From an uncultured Flavobacteriales bacterium (lineage in GTDB: Bacteria > Bacteroidota > Bacteroidia > Flavobacteriales_D > CAJJDF01), in the NCBI GenBank assembly GCA_938009745.1, contig CALLII010000071.1:1-40287 (forward strand): DNA of 40,287 nucleotides, written 5' to 3'. The notes beneath the pieces are model-generated. The model ran no database searches. It was given only the letters and a program-made list of their open reading frames with translations, and was not told the DNA's origin. A program made the translations under genes and the position numbers. This document shows, piece after piece, positions 25,041-32,943 of the stretch (within the stretch, counting starts at the first letter, position 1; each line of letters opens with the position of its first letter).

Positions 25041-25459
25041 CTTTTCATTATCCAAGTTAATATTCCATCTTCATCATCTTCAAGAGCTAAAAGTATATCA
25101 TCAACTTCTTGTTTGGAATCAGTTCCAATAGGATTGTATCTGTCAGCAACTGACCATGTGGTTATTAATGACCAGTTGGCTTTAAACTTAACACTTTCCG
25201 CTAATTTATTATCCAATTGGTTTTGTAAACCGCCAAGTTTAATCAAGTCATCTATTACATGAGTTTTAAAAGATTTGGAAATATCTCCTTTGACTGGATA
25301 TTCTGAATCTAAAACCTTACAAATTCTTGCTTTTATTGCTGTTTCAACAACATATCCAGCTAAATATTTTGCCCCATCAAATAATTCAGCATCATACAAT
25401 GCTTTTACCTCCTTTAATCTAGTCTTCGATATTTCTATTAAATCAGTTCTACTTGGCAT
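25034..25459 (-). CDS. HEPN-domain protein
   Basis: 141 residues, all helical. RLKEVKALYDAELFDGAKYL followed by AGYVVETAIKARICKVL is the HEPN pattern (helix 2 with YLAGYxVExAIKARI). A conserved KTHVIDDLI and ANWSLITTWSVADRYNPIG follow. It ends GILTWIMKRW. The RNase motif R-x4-6-H of toxic HEPN proteins is not seen: the only His is in KTH, and Arg-Tyr stands in the later helix. So it may be a binding or assembly HEPN, not a nuclease. It lies 12 nt after glyS and overlaps the unknown partner gene. Confidence 0.8.
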   Translation of the reverse strand: MPSRTDLIEISKTRLKEVKALYDAELFDGAKYLAGYVVETAIKARICKVLDSEYPVKGDISKSFKTHVIDDLIKLGGLQNQLDNKLAESVKFKANWSLITTWSVADRYNPIGTDSKQEVDDILLALEDDEDGILTWIMKRW

Positions 25460-25471
25460 TATAGCTATCTT

Positions 25472-27001
25472 CTAACTCAATAATCTCCTAAAACTTACTT
25501 TCTCCCCAATAATTGCACTCAATTCAGTAATAGAAACTCTATCCTGCTTCATTGTATCTCTATCTCTAATTGTTACCGTGTTGTCTTCCAAAGTTTGGTG
25601 ATCAATCATGATGCAATAAGGAGTTCCAAGGGCATCTTGTCTTCTGTAACGCTTTCCTGGAGAATCTTTTTCATCATACTGGCAATTGAAATCGTATTTC
25701 AATTCGTTCATTACTTCCATTGCTTTTTCTGGCAAGCCATCTTTTTTAGTCAATGGCATAATCACTGCTTTTGTTGGAGCAAGTGCTGCAGGCAAAGCCA
25801 AAACTGTTCTTTCGCTTCCGTCTTCCAGAGTTTCCTCTTTAAGTGAGTTCGAAAGTATTGCAAGGAACATTCTGTCCAGTCCAATGGAAGTTTCGATTAC
25901 ATAAGGAACGTAACTTTTGTTGTCTTGATGATCAAAATATTGTAATTTTTTTCCTGAGTGCTCTTCGTGGGCTTTTAAATCAAAATCGGTACGAGAGTGA
26001 ACTCCTTCCAATTCCTTGAAACCCATTGGGAAATTAAACTCGATATCGGTTGCAGCATCTGCATAATGAGCTAGTTTTAAGTGATCGTGAAAACGGTAGT
26101 TTTCTTCACCCAAACCTAAAGCATTGTGCCAGTTAATTCTTGTTTTTTTCCAATACTCAAACCATTCTTTTTGTGTTCCCGGCTTGATGAAAAATTGCAT
26201 TTCCATTTGTTCAAATTCTCTCATTCTGAAGATAAACTGACGCGCAATAATCTCGTTACGGAAAGCTTTTCCGATTTGTGCAATTCCAAAAGGAATTTTC
26301 ATTCTCCCAGTTTTCTGAACATTTAGGAAGTTTACAAAAATACCCTGAGCAGTTTCTGGCCTCAAGTAAATAGTGTTGGAACCTTCGGCAACAGATCCCA
26401 TTTCGGTACTAAACATCAGGTTAAATTGTCTTACATCTGTCCAGTTTTTAGAACCAGAAACAGGGCAAGCAATTCCTAATTCTTCAATTAATTCTTTTAC
26501 AGCCGGTAAATCGTCTTTCCCTAATGAATCTTTGAATTTTTGCTCAATTTCTTCAATTTTTGCCACATTTCTTAACACATTTGGGTTTGTTTTGCGAAAT
26601 TCTGTTTCATCAAAATCATCTCCAAATCGCTTAAATCCTTTAGCAACTTCTTTATTTATTTTACCTCTAATTTTTTCTACGTGCTCTTCAATTAATACAT
26701 CTGCACGGTATCTTTTTTTAGAATCTTTGTTATCGATTAAAGGATCGTTAAATGCATCAACATGACCAGAAGCTTTCCAGGTAGTTGGGTGCATAAAAAT
26801 GGCAGTATCAATTCCTACAATGTTTTCGTGCATTTGCACCATTGATTTCCACCAATATTTTTTGATATTGTTCTTAAGTTCCGAACCATTTTGTCCGTAA
26901 TCATAGGTAGCACTTAGGCCATCATAAATTTCGGAAGATGGGAAAATAAAGCCATATTCTTTGGCGTGAGAAATTACTTTTTTCAGTAAATCGTCAGACA
27001 T
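25472..27001 (-). CDS. glyS: Glycyl-tRNA synthetase, alpha2 (GRS1) type
   Basis: 509 residues from the ATG at 27001. The further upstream frame adds a 19-residue extension absent from the family, while MSDDLLKKVISHAKEYGFIF fits. The class II core shows FPSSEIYDGLSATYDYG, the motif 2 region FRNEIIARQFIFRMREFEQMEM, and motif 3 (ETSIGLDRMFLAIL). The C-terminal anticodon-binding domain begins near APTKAVIMPL. It charges tRNA-Gly. This is the single-chain homodimeric form, not the glyQ/glyS tetramer. A plausible promoter is TTG, 22 bases, TAATTTTA just upstream. Confidence 0.96.
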   Translation of the reverse strand: MSDDLLKKVISHAKEYGFIFPSSEIYDGLSATYDYGQNGSELKNNIKKYWWKSMVQMHENIVGIDTAIFMHPTTWKASGHVDAFNDPLIDNKDSKKRYRADVLIEEHVEKIRGKINKEVAKGFKRFGDDFDETEFRKTNPNVLRNVAKIEEIEQKFKDSLGKDDLPAVKELIEELGIACPVSGSKNWTDVRQFNLMFSTEMGSVAEGSNTIYLRPETAQGIFVNFLNVQKTGRMKIPFGIAQIGKAFRNEIIARQFIFRMREFEQMEMQFFIKPGTQKEWFEYWKKTRINWHNALGLGEENYRFHDHLKLAHYADAATDIEFNFPMGFKELEGVHSRTDFDLKAHEEHSGKKLQYFDHQDNKSYVPYVIETSIGLDRMFLAILSNSLKEETLEDGSERTVLALPAALAPTKAVIMPLTKKDGLPEKAMEVMNELKYDFNCQYDEKDSPGKRYRRQDALGTPYCIMIDHQTLEDNTVTIRDRDTMKQDRVSITELSAIIGEKVSFRRLLS

Positions 27002-27102
27002 GTAGGTTTGTTTTTTTAATTGAAGAGTAAAATTAGCAGTTTTTGGGGAGGATTCCACAAGAAAGGGGAATAAAAGAATAATTCAACAAACTGATTTTAT
27101 CT

Positions 27103-27110
27103 TATCTTTG
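27103..27110 (+). promoter_or_regulatory. Bacteroidota -7 box upstream of ruvC
   Basis: TATCTTTG is a perfect TAnnTTTG match, 19 nt before the ruvC start codon. No clear TTG is seen at the -33 position. Confidence 0.45.
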
Positions 27111-27129
27111 AACAAACAAGAATCATTTT

Positions 27130-27681
27130 TTGGCTAAAGAAAGAATTATATTAGGAATTGACCCAGGAACAACCGTAATGGGTTACGGGATTATCAAAAT
27201 AGAAGGGAACAAGATGACTTTGCTTTCTTTTGGTGAAATTGTATTGACCAAATATGATAATCACGCCATGAAGCTTAAAAAGATTTTTGAGCGAACTTTG
27301 GGTATTATTGATGAATACCATCCAGACGAATTGGCAATTGAGGCTCCATTTTTTGGTAAAAATGTACAATCAATGTTAAAACTTGGGCGTGCTCAAGGAG
27401 TTGCAATGGCTGCTGGTTTGTATCGAGATATTCCTATTACGGAGTATTTGCCCAAAAAGATAAAACAAGCCGTTACAGGAAGTGGAAACGCAAGTAAGGA
27501 ACAAGTTGCAGCCATGCTCCAAACTTTACTTAAAATTAAAACTTTACCTAAAAGATTAGATGCAACTGATGGATTGGCAGCAGCAGTTTGTCACTATTTT
27601 CAGGGCGATTTGGGTGAGAAAGGCGAAAGCTATACGGGTTGGAAAGCTTTTGCAGCCAAGAATCCGAAAAGGATAAAATAA
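27130..27681 (+). CDS. ruvC: Holliday junction resolvase RuvC (TTG start)
   Basis: 183 residues with all four catalytic acids: Asp11 (ILGIDPGTT), Glu71 ([11 protein letters not shown]), Asp144 and Asp147 ([13 protein letters not shown]). It cleaves Holliday junctions during recombinational repair. The conserved N-terminus [13 protein letters not shown] fits only if translation starts at TTG 27130; no upstream ATG is in frame. It is monocistronic and divergent from glyS. Confidence 0.95.
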   Translation: MAKERIILGIDPGTTVMGYGIIKIEGNKMTLLSFGEIVLTKYDNHAMKLKKIFERTLGIIDEYHPDELAIEAPFFGKNVQSMLKLGRAQGVAMAAGLYRDIPITEYLPKKIKQAVTGSGNASKEQVAAMLQTLLKIKTLPKRLDATDGLAAAVCHYFQGDLGEKGESYTGWKAFAAKNPKRIK

Positions 27682-27695
27682 CTATCCCAAAATTG

Positions 27696-27770
27696 TCATT
27701 CCTGCGAAGGTAGGAATCTTATCCATCAGGCTGTATTCTCGTCTTAAGATTCCTGCCTTCGCAGGAATGA
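27696..27770. repeat. Large inverted repeat of the Bacteroidota 'TCATTCCTGCGAAGG' type
   Basis: Left arm 27696-27721 and right arm 27745-27770 are 26-bp inverted copies with a single mismatch that still allows a G-U pair, around a 23-nt spacer. The core CATTCCTGCGAAGG is much more GC-rich than its surroundings. It resembles a short palindromic element I associate with many Bacteroidota intergenic regions. It follows ruvC and would form a long hairpin in RNA from either strand. Confidence 0.75.
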
Positions 27771-27806
27771 AAAGTAAAAATGGTTTTACCTCAAAATATT
27801 AAACAT

Positions 27807-27840
27807 AAAAAAGCTCCAGAATTTTTATTCTGGAGCTTTT
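27807..27840. terminator. Bidirectional terminator between ruvC and the Na/Pi transporter
   Basis: A perfect 14-bp stem (AAAAGCTCCAGAAT with ATTCTGGAGCTTTT) and 4-nt TTTT loop, flanked by A on the left and T on the right. It can end the convergent ruvC transcript and the minus-strand transporter transcript. Confidence 0.88.
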
Positions 27841-27862
27841 AATATTAAGTCTTGCGTATTCT

Positions 27863-30028
27863 TTAATCATCCATGTTTCCAACTAATCCTTCAGTTACAT
27901 TGATAATGTGATCCCCAACTTTTTCAAGTGAGTGGAAAATATTACTGTAATAAGTAGCAGTTACTGTATCGTATTTTCCAGAACCGATATCTTCTAGGTG
28001 TTGCTTTCTTATTTTGTTTCTCATTTTGTTAATTTCCTTCTCTTTTTCAAGAGCTTTTTGGATAGTAACATTAGAGTAGTTTTCAGATAAATTAGATTGC
28101 ATAATTTCAAATGCTTCTTCAACTTTGTTAGCTAATTCTACTAGTCTCTCTCTATGCTCAGGTGAGAACCAAATTTTCTTTTCGTTTTTAGATTCAATAG
28201 ACTTAGATATTTGGTAATAGATATCACCAATTCTTTCTAAATCACCAATCATACTTAACATTCCTCTAATTCTGATAGAAGTATCCGTACTCATTTCTCC
28301 TTTAGAGACTTTAGCTAAATAGTCAGCAACTTCTAGTTCAATTCTGTCAGTTATCTCTTCGTATTTTTTTACTTTTTTAATAAGTTTATCAATCTTTTTA
28401 CCCTCTTTTTCAACCAATAAACTAGATACAAATCCATTCATCCTTTGAGTAATATTTCCGAATTTTTCAATTTCTTTCTTAGCCTCAGTAATTGATAAAT
28501 CTGGAGTAGACATTATACCTGCGCTAATGAACTCTAAGTGGAATTCTTCGTCTTCCTCTCCTTTAGATTTAACTGTTCTTTCAGCTAATCTTACCAATTG
28601 GGGTACAAAACCAATTAATAACAATACGTTCAACAAGTTAAATGTTGTGTGGAAAATTGCAAGTCCTGTATTGTACGAATCTTTCTTTACTATACTTCCA
28701 TCAGTAGCATATTCTGGAATTGGACTTTCAGAACCAGTCAATTCCATAAACCAAACTATTCCATCAATTAAGAAAGGCAAAAGAAGAACCGCCCAAAACA
28801 CTCCAATAAGATTAAACATTGAGTGAATTCTTGCAGAACGCTTAGCGTGAACATTTCCAATTAACGAGGCTAACTCAGCCGTAATAGTTGTTCCAATATT
28901 TTCACCTAATACCATTGCGGCAGCAACTTCAAAAGGTATAACTCCTGCAGCAACTAAGGTCATTGTTAGTGCCATAGCAGCTGATGAAGATTGAATAACA
29001 ACAGTTACAATAGTTCCTAATCCAATAAACATTAAGTTACTTAATAAACCTCCTGTATTGTAATTAGCAAAAAACTGAACTAGTGGTGAATCAGCATCTA
29101 ATCCAGGTACAGCACCTTTCAACTCGCCAAGTCCCATAAACAATAAAGCAAATCCTATAATTGCTCCAGCCCAAGCTTTAATTTTTGATTTTCCAAAGAA
29201 TAAGAATGGTGCTCCAATTGCTATAATTATTAGAGCATAAGAAGACATACTTACTTTAAACCCGAATAGATTAATAATCCAAGCAGTAATAGTAGTTCCA
29301 ATATTTGCTCCCATCATTACTCCTGCCGATTGCATAAGAGTTAGTAGTCCTGCATTTACAAAACTTACTGTCATTACAGTAGTTACTGATGAAGATTGAA
29401 CAATTCCTGTTATACCGAAACCTGTTAATACTCCTTTAAACCTGTTAGATGTGATAGAGGCAAGCATTTTTCTTAGTCTAGATCCAGCAGCTTGTTGTAA
29501 TCCTTCACTCATTACTTTCATACCATAGATGAACATACCCAGTGCACCTATAAGAACTAATATTTTAAATAACCCCCAAGCTCTTAGTGTTTCGAATTTC
29601 TTCTTTTCTGAAAAAACTTGAACCTCTCCTTTTTCGATTCCAACTTTATATACGTACTTTTCTCCACCAGCTAAATTTTTCAATTTAAAATGAGTAGATG
29701 CAAGTGGTATGTCATGAATCTTTGTCCATTCAGAGTTTTTATATCCAGCCTTATCTCTTTTAGCTCCAATTTTGGTATTATACTTAATGGTAATTGTGTA
29801 CCCAGCTTTTTCAAGTTTAGGAATTGCATCATAGTCTACTAACCAACTAATATCCGCAGAACCTTCTTTTTCTTTTGCAAAAATATTATGAAGAATATCA
29901 GCAGTAGGAACAAATTCTTCAAGAGATTCTTCTATTGCTGGAGCTATGTAGGTGCTATCAGTTGATTGTCCTATAAGCGAGAAACCAAGCGTAAATAGGA
30001 ATGAAAATAGTAGGGTTAAATTTTTCAT
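27863..30028 (-). CDS. Na+/phosphate symporter (NptA/PNaS) with N-terminal sensor-like and C-terminal PhoU domains
   Basis: 721 residues. A signal peptide (1-20) is followed by an extracytoplasmic domain (about 25-147) resembling a fibronectin III/beta-sandwich (SADISWLVDYDAIPKLEKAG, HFKLKNLAGGEKYVYKVGIE). The Na_Pi_cotrans region (about 152-485) has the two inverted QSSS repeats (GIVQSSSVTTVMT at 209-221 and VVIQSSSAAMALT further on). A C-terminal PhoU-like helical domain (about 510-721: MIGDLERIGDIYYQISKS and SLEKVGDHIINVTEG) completes it. It takes up phosphate with sodium. The N-terminal domain is an addition to the usual bacterial NptA/YjbB plan. It is divergent from the phosphate porin. 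Confidence 0.9.
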   Translation of the reverse strand: MKNLTLLFSFLFTLGFSLIGQSTDSTYIAPAIEESLEEFVPTADILHNIFAKEKEGSADISWLVDYDAIPKLEKAGYTITIKYNTKIGAKRDKAGYKNSEWTKIHDIPLASTHFKLKNLAGGEKYVYKVGIEKGEVQVFSEKKKFETLRAWGLFKILVLIGALGMFIYGMKVMSEGLQQAAGSRLRKMLASITSNRFKGVLTGFGITGIVQSSSVTTVMTVSFVNAGLLTLMQSAGVMMGANIGTTITAWIINLFGFKVSMSSYALIIIAIGAPFLFFGKSKIKAWAGAIIGFALLFMGLGELKGAVPGLDADSPLVQFFANYNTGGLLSNLMFIGLGTIVTVVIQSSSAAMALTMTLVAAGVIPFEVAAAMVLGENIGTTITAELASLIGNVHAKRSARIHSMFNLIGVFWAVLLLPFLIDGIVWFMELTGSESPIPEYATDGSIVKKDSYNTGLAIFHTTFNLLNVLLLIGFVPQLVRLAERTVKSKGEEDEEFHLEFISAGIMSTPDLSITEAKKEIEKFGNITQRMNGFVSSLLVEKEGKKIDKLIKKVKKYEEITDRIELEVADYLAKVSKGEMSTDTSIRIRGMLSMIGDLERIGDIYYQISKSIESKNEKKIWFSPEHRERLVELANKVEEAFEIMQSNLSENYSNVTIQKALEKEKEINKMRNKIRKQHLEDIGSGKYDTVTATYYSNIFHSLEKVGDHIINVTEGLVGNMDD

Positions 30029-30050
30029 AGTGTTGTTTAGTCTAATTCTC

Positions 30051-30058
30051 CAAAAGTA
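30051..30058 (-). promoter_or_regulatory. -7 box of the Na/Pi symporter gene
   Basis: Minus strand TACTTTTG matches TAnnTTTG, 22 nt before the ATG at 30028. No TTG is found 18-22 bases upstream, which fits a promoter needing an activator. Confidence 0.5.
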
Positions 30059-30089
30059 ACTTTTAAGTGTTAATTGGAAAGATTCTCAA

Positions 30090-30118
30090 TATTAAGTTAA
30101 TGTTAAATGTAGATTAAC
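30090..30118. promoter_or_regulatory. Putative Pho box: three TTAA repeats at 11-bp spacing
   Basis: TTAA starts at 30092, 30103 and 30114, exactly 11 bp apart. On the minus strand the units read GTTAATCTACA, TTTAACATTAA and CTTAATATTGA. PhoB-family regulators bind direct repeats with 11-bp periodicity. The site sits between the divergent symporter and porin genes. AT richness makes single TTAA hits cheap; the phasing and unit similarity are what count. Confidence 0.4.
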
Positions 30119-30164
30119 ATAGTGTCAATTTTCAAAGTAACGTAAATTCTATGTTAATTTTAAG

Positions 30165-30172
30165 TAGTTTTG
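30165..30172 (+). promoter_or_regulatory. -7 box of the phosphate porin gene
   Basis: TAGTTTTG is a perfect TAnnTTTG match, 26 nt before the ATG. No TTG is seen at -33. GTTAATTTTAA lies directly upstream (30153-30163) and resembles the putative Pho half-site. Confidence 0.5.
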
Positions 30173-30198
30173 GACACTTTTATTAACCATTTATTAAT

Positions 30199-31398
30199 AT
30201 GAATTTAAAGAAAATATCGAAAATATTGATTATTAGTGTTATGTGTATTGCTTACAACAATACCCAAGCACAAATTAAAACAAATAGCTTTGGAAAAGGA
30301 ATAGATTTTATGGCAAAGGATTCCTCATTTTTTATGAATGCAGGAATGAGATTTCAACAGCTTTACACAAATGATTGGGATGTTGTAAATGATGATTTGG
30401 GTAATATTACCAATCATACTTCAAATTTTTTATTGAGAAGAGCAAGGTTGAAATTTAAAGGATATGCTTTTAATCCAAAATTTCAATATAAAATTGAGAT
30501 GGCATTAACCAACCGAGATATGAGTGGTGGTGATTCTCCTGAATACAGTAATGCCTCGAGATTGATGTTGGACGCAGTAGTAAAATGGAATTTTGCAGGT
30601 AACTTTTGGTTATGGGCCGGTCAAACTAAGCTTCCAGGAAACAGAGAAAGGGTAATTTCTTCTGCTAACATGCAAATGGTTGACCGAAGTAGATTGAATA
30701 GCCGTTTTAACATTGATCGTGATATGGGAATCCAATTAAGACATAAAAAAACATTCGGAAAACAGTTTATTGTTGAACACAAGTTTGCTTTATCTCAAGG
30801 AGAAGGAAGAAACATTACAAGTGGAAACATAGGAGGTTATAATTATACTTATAGACTTGAATTATTACCTTTTGGAAAGTTTAAAGACTATAGTGCTGTA
30901 GATTTAAAGAGAGAAAAAAAGCCGAAATTAGGATTTGGGATTGCTTACGATATTAATGAAAGAGCAGGAAGAAACAGAGGTCAGTTAGGAAGTTTTATTG
31001 AAGTAGACCCATCAAGGTTAAAGAACTTGAATACTCTTTTTGCTGATTTTATGTTTAAGTACAAAGGATTCTCTTTTATGGGAGAATATGCACTTAGAGA
31101 AGTAAGTGGAGGTGACAACCAAGTTTTTGATGAAACAAATACTTTGGTTAGTACATATTATACTGGGCAAGCAGTAAATTTACAAGCAGGTATTTTACTT
31201 AAAAACAACTGGGAGCCTTCAGCTAGATTCACCTATATGTCACCAACTTCTTCTAATAAAGAGAATGAATATACTATTGGATTATCTAAATATGTTGTAG
31301 GACACAAGCTTAAGTTTCAGGCCGATTTAAGTTACAGAGATGTACTTAATAGTGATGATAAATTATTTTATAGAATGCAAGTTGATTTGCATTTCTAA
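30199..31398 (+). CDS. Phosphate-selective porin O/P (OprP-type)
   Basis: 399 residues. The signal peptide is 1-24 (ending NNTQAQ). A trimeric-porin-like 16-strand barrel follows, with FLLRRARLKFKGYAFNPKFQYKIE (the OprO/P signature RRARL.F.G....F....), LWAGQTKLPGNRERVISSAN and a C-terminal strand ending MQVDLHF. It would pass phosphate across the outer membrane. It is divergent from the Na/Pi symporter, so the outer- and inner-membrane steps share one intergenic control region. Confidence 0.9.
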   Translation: MNLKKISKILIISVMCIAYNNTQAQIKTNSFGKGIDFMAKDSSFFMNAGMRFQQLYTNDWDVVNDDLGNITNHTSNFLLRRARLKFKGYAFNPKFQYKIEMALTNRDMSGGDSPEYSNASRLMLDAVVKWNFAGNFWLWAGQTKLPGNRERVISSANMQMVDRSRLNSRFNIDRDMGIQLRHKKTFGKQFIVEHKFALSQGEGRNITSGNIGGYNYTYRLELLPFGKFKDYSAVDLKREKKPKLGFGIAYDINERAGRNRGQLGSFIEVDPSRLKNLNTLFADFMFKYKGFSFMGEYALREVSGGDNQVFDETNTLVSTYYTGQAVNLQAGILLKNNWEPSARFTYMSPTSSNKENEYTIGLSKYVVGHKLKFQADLSYRDVLNSDDKLFYRMQVDLHF

Positions 31399-31418
31399 AC
31401 GGATTTTTAATCTATAAA

Positions 31419-31453
31419 AAAAGGGTAGCAAGATTATATCTTGCTACCCTTTT
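31419..31453. terminator. Bidirectional terminator between porin and beta-helix lipoprotein
   Basis: A 15-bp perfect stem, AAAAGGGTAGCAAGA with its complement, and 5-nt loop TTATA. A runs precede and T runs follow, so it works for both convergent genes. Confidence 0.9.
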
Positions 31454-31473
31454 CAGGTTTATATAAGTTATTT

Positions 31474-32778
31474 TTATTTAGTCCATCCTGCAGTCCAATC
31501 GTTAGTTGATTCTACTGCTCCAACAAATGTTCCAGGAGAGAACCAAGAACCTAAAGTAGTTGGGTCTGCTGCATTAGTAGTTGATGTTCCTACGTAACCA
31601 GTTAACGTTAATATGGTTGTTGAGTTACTTGCATCACCAGAGAAAGTTACGCAATCTCTGAAGTTTGTTCCGTTTGTGAATACGTTAGAGTTTTTAAATA
31701 TTAACTCTCCGTTAGTCATATTTGTAGTAGTTTGAGCATCAGAAACTCTTACTCCATTGTTTGGGAATCCAGTTACAATTGCATTATGAATTGTTCCTTT
31801 TGTTCCTTCTCTTAATCTGATTCCAGTGTTCGATACATCACCATCATCAACTCCTACTAAAGTTATGTTAGCAATTGTTGGGTTCGAATAAGGCATTAAA
31901 GTATTGTCATCTCCATTGTTATCTGCTTCAATTCCTCTGTCTCCACCACCAGCTTCTTGGTTAACAACCCAAAACTGTCCGTTTCCTCTCCATCCGTATG
32001 TCCAATCGAAAGAATCATCTTCGTTTCCTGTAGACACTGCATATTTTACCGATACAGTTCCTCCAAAAAATTCGATTCCATCATCTGCTCCTTTGTATGC
32101 TTGTATATATTCTACTGTAGTTCCTCTTCCTACTCCGTTAAATGAGAACCCATTTAATTCATTGTCAGTTCCTAATAATTTACCAGCATATTCAACTCTC
32201 ACATATTTAATAGTTCCAGAGTTATCGTTATCGTTAGAACCACCATATTTTCCAGTTCCTCCCTCTCCTTCAGCTTCAGTTCCGTTATTAATTTGTGCAC
32301 TACCGTTTATGATAATTCCACCCCAGTCACCAGCAGATGGTGTTCCAGTAACAGATTTAATTGTAGTCATTACAATTGGGCTTGTTGCTGTTCCTACTGC
32401 ATTAATTTTTCCACCTCTTGCTATAGATAAAAAAGGAGTAGTTGCATCATCAGCTGCATATATTTCAGTTCCAGCTTGTATAGTTAAAGTAGCATTTGAA
32501 GCTACAAATACACCACCACTTAATAACCATTTTTTGCTACTAGTAAATGTATAGTTTTCGTCAATTGTTCCAGATACTCTTTCGTAAGATACTCCAGAAA
32601 TTTCTACTGTAGAAACTGTGTAAGGCGAAGATTCACAAGAACCGTCATCTTCAACAGCATCCGGATTATAGTTTCTGGCGTTAGGATCAGTACATCCTGT
32701 TTCTTTTTTACAGGCAGTTGTTGTTAGCAGACCTGCTGCTAAAATCATCATTCCAAAATTTTTGATTGTTGTGTTCAT
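31474..32778 (-). CDS. Predicted beta-helix surface lipoprotein with CTDPxAxNYNP motif
   Basis: 434 residues. A lipoprotein signal ends at Cys23 (TTTACKK). The Cys-bounded Bacteroidota surface motif CTDPNARNYNPDAVEDDGSC (29-48) comes next. Residues about 70-430 are a parallel beta-helix-like repeat region: LLSGGVFVASNATLTIQAGT, GDWGGIIINGSAQINNG, IKYVRVEYAGKLL, VEYIQAYKGADDGIEFFGGT and GIRLREGTKGTIHNAIVTGF. It is very rich in Asn, Gly, Thr and Asp. It follows the TonB receptor gene on the same strand, separated by that gene's terminator and possible Pho boxes. It may be the surface binding partner of the receptor; the ligand is unknown. Confidence 0.8.
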   Translation of the reverse strand: MNTTIKNFGMMILAAGLLTTTACKKETGCTDPNARNYNPDAVEDDGSCESSPYTVSTVEISGVSYERVSGTIDENYTFTSSKKWLLSGGVFVASNATLTIQAGTEIYAADDATTPFLSIARGGKINAVGTATSPIVMTTIKSVTGTPSAGDWGGIIINGSAQINNGTEAEGEGGTGKYGGSNDNDNSGTIKYVRVEYAGKLLGTDNELNGFSFNGVGRGTTVEYIQAYKGADDGIEFFGGTVSVKYAVSTGNEDDSFDWTYGWRGNGQFWVVNQEAGGGDRGIEADNNGDDNTLMPYSNPTIANITLVGVDDGDVSNTGIRLREGTKGTIHNAIVTGFPNNGVRVSDAQTTTNMTNGELIFKNSNVFTNGTNFRDCVTFSGDASNSTTILTLTGYVGTSTTNAADPTTLGSWFSPGTFVGAVESTNDWTAGWTK

Positions 32779-32839
32779 TTTTTTGTTTTTTTATTTGATA
32801 CAAAAATCCACAAAGAATCTTACTTGAATATATTTACTG

Positions 32840-32888
32840 CGTTAAGTATGTTTTAAGAAAATGACCCTTGGAGTTAACATTAAATTAA
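32840..32888. promoter_or_regulatory. Putative Pho boxes upstream of the beta-helix lipoprotein
   Basis: Two TTAA pairs are phased by 11 bp: 32842/32853 and 32874/32885 (GTTAACATTAA then ATTAA). The unit GTTAACATTAA closely resembles GTTAACATTGA in front of the TonB receptor. The distal pair overlaps the terminator's A-tract, 100 bp before the ATG. Confidence 0.35.
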
Positions 32889-32921
32889 AAAAGGTATCCT
32901 TACCAAAGTAAGAATGCCTTT
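32887..32921 (-). terminator. Terminator after the TonB receptor gene
   Basis: The minus strand can form a 14-bp imperfect stem (AAAGGCATTCTTAC with GTAAGGATACCTTT, one mismatch and one wobble, loop TTTG) followed by a T run. It lies 23 nt after the receptor stop codon, so the lipoprotein downstream probably has its own promoter too. Confidence 0.7.
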
Positions 32922-32943
32922 ATATAAGTGGTTAAAGGTTTAA

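Noticed and set aside
25034-25459. HEPN protein as an active RNase toxin
   Set aside because: The R-x4-6-H catalytic motif is not present; the single His is in a KTH motif far from a suitable Arg.
31904-32554. Plus-strand 216-codon open frame
   Set aside because: Lies wholly antisense to the beta-helix lipoprotein. Its Pro/Ser-rich composition reflects the repeated Gly/Thr/Asn codons on the other strand.
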